This document shows, piece after piece, positions 63,716 through 64,000 of a stretch of 64,000 nucleotides of DNA. Made by a program: the position numbers and the translations under genes. Below the pieces are notes generated by a model. It was not told where the DNA came from, made no database searches, and worked only from the letters and a program-made list of their open reading frames with translations. The stretch spans positions 16,487,998 through 16,551,997 of the forward strand of contig JAKZAP010000020.1 of assembly GCA_023053575.1 (NCBI GenBank). Direction: 5' to 3'. The DNA comes from Branchinecta lynchi. Lineage: Eukaryota > Arthropoda > Branchiopoda > Anostraca > Branchinectidae. The first letter of the stretch is position 1. Each line of letters starts with the position of its first letter.

Positions 63716-64000
63716 CTGAAAAAAGGATATCTTTTAGAGCTTCGCAGTCAGTGAGATCTTACTTGCTGTTGGGTTAGACACATAAAATGAGTTAGGTAGA
63801 CATAAATAAATACATTCCTTATTTCCGCAATAGCACAACATAATATGTCTAGAAGAGGATCGTCATGACGTAACACGTGCCAAAGGAGCCAATCGTCAAG
63901 CAGCAGTGACGTACAAGAATGGTTTGAAACATTCTTGGCCATTCCAGGTAAAGCTATTACTGGAGCGAGTAGGAATGCCATATATATGGAATGAAGGTCT
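63716..64000. other. Intron upstream of exon A, nothing recognised
   Basis: The sequence beyond the acceptor shows no further exon before the window edge. Confidence 0.5.

Overview
The window is a gene-poor, repeat-saturated stretch of an animal nuclear genome. The only host gene I can establish is on the minus strand. Six separate exons at 63535-63715, 32747-32853, 25868-26054, 24236-24375, 17601-17837 and 11253-11393 have canonical AG/GT splice sites. They join in one continuous reading frame of 993 nt (331 codons) made of laminin-type EGF-like (LE) modules. The number of LE modules, their order, and the final module (key residues C-F-C-F-G, then W-S-Q, which normally lead into a laminin IV domain) point to the mid-region of a laminin alpha chain of the alpha3/alpha5 class, a secreted basement-membrane protein. 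The 5' end lies beyond 64000. The laminin IV domain and 3' end were not found and presumably lie below position 1. Spliceosomal introns of 1.5 to 30.7 kb and the transposon content suggest an invertebrate metazoan, but I cannot name the species.

Almost everything else is intronic mobile-element debris. Two large families dominate. Family A carries a GGGATCCC palindrome near each end, tandem units of about 137 bp and an (ACGG)n microsatellite. It is seen at 1608-3052, 3345-4240, 4288-5060, 6372-7796, 18121-18420, 36070-36960 and 50281-51455. Family B carries TATGGCACTTG at its ends, terminal hairpins, longer internal units and a (GACC)n microsatellite. It is seen at 41895-45680, 48608-49620, 52388-54140, 57640-58735 and 62515-63205. 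Both layouts resemble non-autonomous Helentron-related elements (HINE, DINE-1, bivalve pearl type); that assignment is inference.

Around them are several short inverted-repeat families, two of them hAT-like with 8-bp target duplications. There are 5'-truncated non-LTR retrotransposon tails, several still encoding the C-terminal Cys/His finger, and two copies of the 3' end of a tyrosine-recombinase element. One of those copies is split by a short TTAA-type element whose empty site is the other copy. I also see a truncated tRNA-Thr-like sequence, several strong hairpins and two minisatellites.

By region: 1-11.2 kb holds family A in both orientations and a LINE tail. 11.2-33 kb holds five laminin exons between MITEs, LINE tails and the recombinase element. 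33-63.5 kb is a single giant intron with the family B blocks, the nested hAT/family A/LINE insertion at 49.9-51.8 kb and an inverted 38-40 kb structure. 63.5-63.7 kb is the most upstream laminin exon in the window.
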